A stretch of 64,000 nucleotides of DNA, taken from positions 4,092,001 through 4,156,000 of the forward strand of contig OZ242384.1 of the NCBI GenBank assembly GCA_965208965.1, given 5' to 3'. The position numbers were made by a program, and so were the translations under genes. The DNA is from Bin5 sp965208965 (GTDB lineage Bacteria; Chloroflexota; Anaerolineae; Caldilineales; Caldilineaceae). The notes below the pieces were generated by a model. That model was not told the origin of the DNA. It ran no database searches and saw only the letters and a program-made list of their open reading frames with translations. Position 1 is the first letter of the stretch. Every line of letters begins with the position of its first letter. Shown in pieces: positions 61,442 to 64,000 of the stretch.

Positions 61442-61663
61442 CTACTCCGCAATAACCAGGAGGAGCACCCAAAGGAAGCTGATGGAGCTTACGATGCTAA
61501 CGGCCATGGCAAGGAAAAACCTGGGACTGTACTTCTTCCCCAGGATAACGGACGGCTGCCACTTTACCGGCAGCAGCATCCTAGCCTTTGCCGGCACAAT
61601 TGCACGGGACCGGCTCCTACTCTTTCGTGGCGAAAATCGTGGAAAAGCGGCTTCATAGGTCAT
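61442..61663 (-). CDS. Small basic protein with C-terminal membrane helix
   Basis: 73 residues from ATG 61663, with an excellent AAGGAG 7 bases upstream. The first 45 residues are Arg/Lys/Pro-rich (FSPRKSRSRSRAIVPAKARM), and residues 50-72 form one hydrophobic helix (FFLAMAVSIVSSISFLWVLL). The topology suggests a C-tail anchor or an Nin-Cout small membrane protein. A promoter (61716-61744) and a terminator (61324-61351) frame it as a single-gene unit. No family recognised. Confidence 0.7.
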   Translation of the reverse strand: MTYEAAFPRFSPRKSRSRSRAIVPAKARMLLPVKWQPSVILGKKYSPRFFLAMAVSIVSSISFLWVLLLVIAE

Positions 61664-61715
61664 TGCTGCTCTCCTTACCGAATAATTGCTCAATGAATCC
61701 GTAACGATACAACTG

Positions 61716-61744
61716 AGTCTACACGATAAATGTTCAGTTGTCCA
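61716..61744 (-). promoter_or_regulatory. Promoter of the small membrane protein gene
   Basis: Minus strand TGGACA (61739-61744), 17-base spacer, TAGACT (61716-61721). The predicted leader is about 46 nt to ATG 61663. Confidence 0.55.
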
Positions 61745-61936
61745 TACTCGAAACAAGCCTATCACATCCGCGAAAACAGTGCAAATCGGCAAAACCACCA
61801 CGCTGGCTTACGCAGTATGGCGTCTGAACAACAAGATGAAACGCATCTGCATGCCATTCTACGCATTTGGCAACACCGGTTACTTGACTTGCTCTTTTTT
61901 GACGTTTCTCTTGCTCGACGTCTCGTCCCCCGCCTC

Positions 61937-62245
61937 TCACAGATGCCAGGAATCTTCTTCTTCCTGCAGGTCCCCCTCCTCATCTTCGAGTTCCGGATCG
62001 CCGTCGTCTACACCGTACAGGCTTTCATCCATCTCTTCTTCGAAGATCGAGTCTTCATCCAGCCACTCATACTCATCTTCGTCTTTGTCGGTATCTGCGC
62101 CTTTATCGGCCAAGACGTCAACAATCTCTATTTCATCGAATGTTATGCACGAAAGGTTTACCGGATCCAGCTCGATTTCATCCGCGTCACACCAGCCATT
62201 CAACCAGAAACTGCAGCGCTTCTGCGGGCAGCGCACCCGGCTCAT
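61937..62245 (-). CDS. DUF1540-like four-Cys protein with long acidic tail
   Basis: 102 residues from ATG 62245, with GGGAGG 8 bases upstream. The first 35 residues have the spacing C-x4-C-x6-C-x14-C: VRCPQKRCSFWLNGWCDADE, then CITF. This is the DUF1540 pattern (CxxxxC, C-x-A/D-xxI, CxTF), probably a small metal-binding or disulfide knuckle. The other 65 residues are more than 40% Asp/Glu (DEDEYEWLDEDS, EEEMDESLYG, DEEGDLQEEED) and should be disordered and strongly negative. It has its own near-consensus promoter. Function unknown. Confidence 0.72.
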   Translation of the reverse strand: MSRVRCPQKRCSFWLNGWCDADEIELDPVNLSCITFDEIEIVDVLADKGADTDKDEDEYEWLDEDSIFEEEMDESLYGVDDGDPELEDEEGDLQEEEDSWHL

Positions 62246-62339
62246 TCGGAGTCCTCCCACACGGCGGGCTCATGGGGCCGCGCATGAAAGACATATGCCC
62301 AAACAGAACGCGCCCTCTCTCGGTAAATCGGTAACTTCG

Positions 62340-62367
62340 AGTATAGCAGAAAATCCCGGCTCGTCAA
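62340..62367 (-). promoter_or_regulatory. Promoter of the DUF1540-like gene
   Basis: Minus strand TTGACG (62362-62367), 16-base spacer, TATACT (62340-62345) with the TGC extension: the best -35/-10/extended combination in the window after the tRNA promoter. Leader of about 88 nt. Confidence 0.75.
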
Positions 62368-62843
62368 CCGTTTTTTGAGCTTTTTTCCATGTTTTTTGGA
62401 CTCTTTGCGCAGATTGCTAACACTCAACCTTTTTCGACGCGTGATTGTGCATTCCAATCTTGTTGTCGGACGTTGAGAATTGTCGCTTCACCTAGCCCCG
62501 CGGCGGGATGTACGCGGATGCAAGCGAATTTTCCGTTTGGCCGGCCTCCTTCGGAAACGCTTGTGCCGATGACTTATTTGGTAGCCATTTCGGACACCTT
62601 ACCGCCGGTCGATCGACGTCATAGTCATATCTGGGCCAAATGCGAGCGCGGCGCTTTTGCTTCAGTCACGTCGCCCTCTAAGCCCACTGCATACGAGCAG
62701 GAATACGACTTACTGCTTTCACCAAACCACGGCAGCACTCTAACTCAGCCCGTTCTTGGAAACGTCTTGAGACGAATCACGTATCAATCTATACGAGGAA
62801 GCAGGAGCGTCTGCGGCGCTTCGATGAGAGTTTAGCCACCCAC
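62368..62843. other. Intergenic region without recognised features
   Basis: About 480 bp between the DUF1540-like promoter and yccF. A T-rich stretch lies at 62370-62400 (TTTTTTGAGCTTTTTTCC). One plus-strand frame stays open (62389-62835), but its product is rich in Ser/Pro/Arg with no SD or recognisable motif, so I do not call it a gene. Confidence 0.4.
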
Positions 62844-62855
62844 ATGGGGAACCAC

Positions 62856-63224
62856 ATGAGTACTTTGGGTAATATCATCTGGCTCATTTTCGGCGGTCTG
62901 ATCGCCGCCATCGGGTACTTAATCGGCGGTCTGCTTCTCTGCTTGACCGTCATCGGCATTCCATTCGGACTTCAGTCGATCAAGATTGGCGTCGCGACTC
63001 TCACCCCGTTTGGCAAGGAAGTAGTGGAAGGGCCTCACGCGAATAGCACTCTACGCATTCTCTTTAACCTGATTTGGGTGATTCTCTTCGGTTGGGAGAT
63101 TGCACTGGCTCACCTGATCTCGGCACTGATTTTGACCATCACCATTGTGGGCATACCTTTCGCCAAGCAGCACATCAAACTGATACCGCTCGCTCTCTTC
63201 CCCTTCGGTAGAGACTTGCAGTAG
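62856..63224 (+). CDS. YccF-domain inner-membrane protein
   Basis: 122 residues from ATG 62856 (GGGGA 5 bases upstream; an ATG at 62844 is an alternative). Two copies of the short YccF repeat: LGGLLLCLTVIGIPFGLQSIK-like at 20-40 and ISALILTITIVGIPFAKQH at about 83-101. Each has a TM helix ending in the GIPF signature, and each is followed by an L-x-PFG element (LTPFGKEV and ALFPFGRDL). The family is found alone in many bacteria; its function is unknown. Confidence 0.9.
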   Translation: MSTLGNIIWLIFGGLIAAIGYLIGGLLLCLTVIGIPFGLQSIKIGVATLTPFGKEVVEGPHANSTLRILFNLIWVILFGWEIALAHLISALILTITIVGIPFAKQHIKLIPLALFPFGRDLQ

Positions 63225-63493
63225 CCCATGGTTCAATAGTGTTCTCAATTGACATCCCTATTGGGCCTTTCTGCATAGGCAGAACGCGGCAACTCCTGGC
63301 CAGTCACAGGACCCAGGCTCCAACGCCGCTGTCTCCGATTCCCTACCCCCTTTTGCACTGTCACTAAACGGTGCAACCGGGATCTTTGGGGCCCTGGAAA
63401 GTTGCCGAACCACCTGGTCTCAGTTGGGCGCCGGAACCTCACCGCCTCCTCATCGCTTTAACTTAACCTTACCCTCACTTCCCTTTGGCGAAA
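63225..63493. other. Untranslated stretch leading into a strong terminator
   Basis: No reading frame supported. It may be the 3' untranslated part of the yccF mRNA (270 nt to the terminator) or an independent small RNA ending at 63517. No -10/-35 was convincing. Confidence 0.35.
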
Positions 63494-63517
63494 GGCCACT
63501 GGGGAGTGGCCTTTTTT
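63494..63517 (+). terminator. Rho-independent terminator
   Basis: GGCCACT (63494-63500), loop GGGG, AGTGGCC (63505-63511), then six T (63512-63517), preceded by AAA that can pair with the first T residues. Textbook intrinsic terminator on the plus strand. Confidence 0.9.
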
Positions 63518-64000
63518 GACTGAACCAAGGACTTTCAATGAGTCGAATTCAGCGTGTCGGCCTGTGAATCTTGGAGCCGCTTTCCTGCCACTCGTGCTTC
63601 AGTTCATCACACACCCGGGATGCGTCAAACCCGTTGCGAAAGTTAGGGTAGCGGTAGCAACTGTGGTAAAAGATAAACGAAAGTCGTTCTCATCAGAGAC
63701 CAGGCACGAACTGAGTTCATCAAAGGCAAGCGCCCTCCTTCTGCCCACACCTAATGCTTCTTTCTCCAAAGGGTCAATGCAGTCAAACAGCTTTTTCCCC
63801 CTTGACGCGACCTCCCAGACGACCGGCGTATCAGTTCTACCAGAATCTAAAGGACTCATGTCTGATCGTGTCTCGGCAGTTCTCTTTGTCGAGGCGATGC
63901 GCCCGGTGTGCAGTGACCGATATGATGGGCTTCCTGACCCACTGGCATCGGAGGGTGTGTCCCACACTTTGTTATCACGGATCAGGGGTCAGGGACAACT
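63518..64000. other. Window end, no gene assigned
   Basis: A minus-strand frame is open over 63599-63967 (122 codons). It lacks a clear SD, is rich in Ser/Thr/Arg and has no motif I recognise. It could be a real hypothetical gene or chance. Nothing else was seen. Confidence 0.3.

Noticed and set aside
62389..62835. 148-codon plus-strand frame upstream of yccF
   Set aside because: No SD, Ser/Pro/Cys-rich product and no recognisable motif; treated as chance.
63599..63967. 122-codon minus-strand frame near the window end
   Set aside because: No SD seen and no motif; not enough to call a gene, though not excluded.

Overview
The window looks like a chromosomal segment of an uncultured member of the Chloroflexota, most likely the Anaerolineae/Caldilinea side. 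This is inferred from style, not from a marker gene. The signs are Tat/lipobox solute-binding proteins followed by Ala/Pro/Asp/Glu linkers, ABC importers alternating with PhyH dioxygenases, sulfatases and Gfo/Idh oxidoreductases, an F420-type (DDN-like) protein, moderately high GC, Shine-Dalgarno-led genes and extended -10 promoters (TGnTATAAT or TGGTATACT). There are no rRNA genes, CRISPR arrays, phages or intact insertion sequences. One tRNA, Leu(UAA), is present.

Layout. 1-4347 (+): tail of an amidohydrolase, a Rieske ferredoxin, then a compact SIS / PfkB kinase / eIF2B-like trio. 4417-11788 (-): a PhyH dioxygenase and a complete peptide-type (Opp/Dpp) ABC importer in order A-B-D-F-C. 11789-17817: gene-poor stretch with degenerate intergenic repeats, tRNA-Leu, a YhfC-like membrane protein, MltG, signal peptidase I and a small lipoprotein. 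17818-24258 (+): GDP-D-rhamnose synthesis (rmd, gmd), a stand-alone DUF4062-type protein, a NUDIX hydrolase and pheT without pheS. 24516-27198: RNase Z, a YfcE-like phosphodiesterase and a LysM lipoprotein.

27595-45996 (-) is an 18 kb catabolic island. It holds two complete family-1 (sugar-type) ABC importers, a Gfo/Idh dehydrogenase, an aldehyde dehydrogenase, two PhyH dioxygenases, a Cys-type sulfatase, a sulfatase-fold protein with Thr at the nucleophile position, a tandem pair of NodB-type deacetylases (one lacking a metal ligand) and a DegT aminotransferase. Together these suggest uptake, de-esterification and oxidation of decorated sugars or glycan fragments. In all three ABC operons a stem-loop sits between the binding-protein gene and the first permease, which would let the binding protein be made in excess.

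46170-54414: small redox and maturation genes (DDN-like, PyrK-like, P1 peptidase, SufE, methyltransferase, XdhC pieces, MobA-like transferase, TerC). 54671-58366: smc. 58612-61290: a large anchored protein made of six DUF4399 repeats ending in a c-type haem domain, the most unusual gene here, with a perfect ~490 bp internal duplication. 61324-64000: two small genes with clear promoters (a C-tail membrane protein and a DUF1540-like four-Cys acidic protein), YccF, a strong terminator and unassigned sequence.
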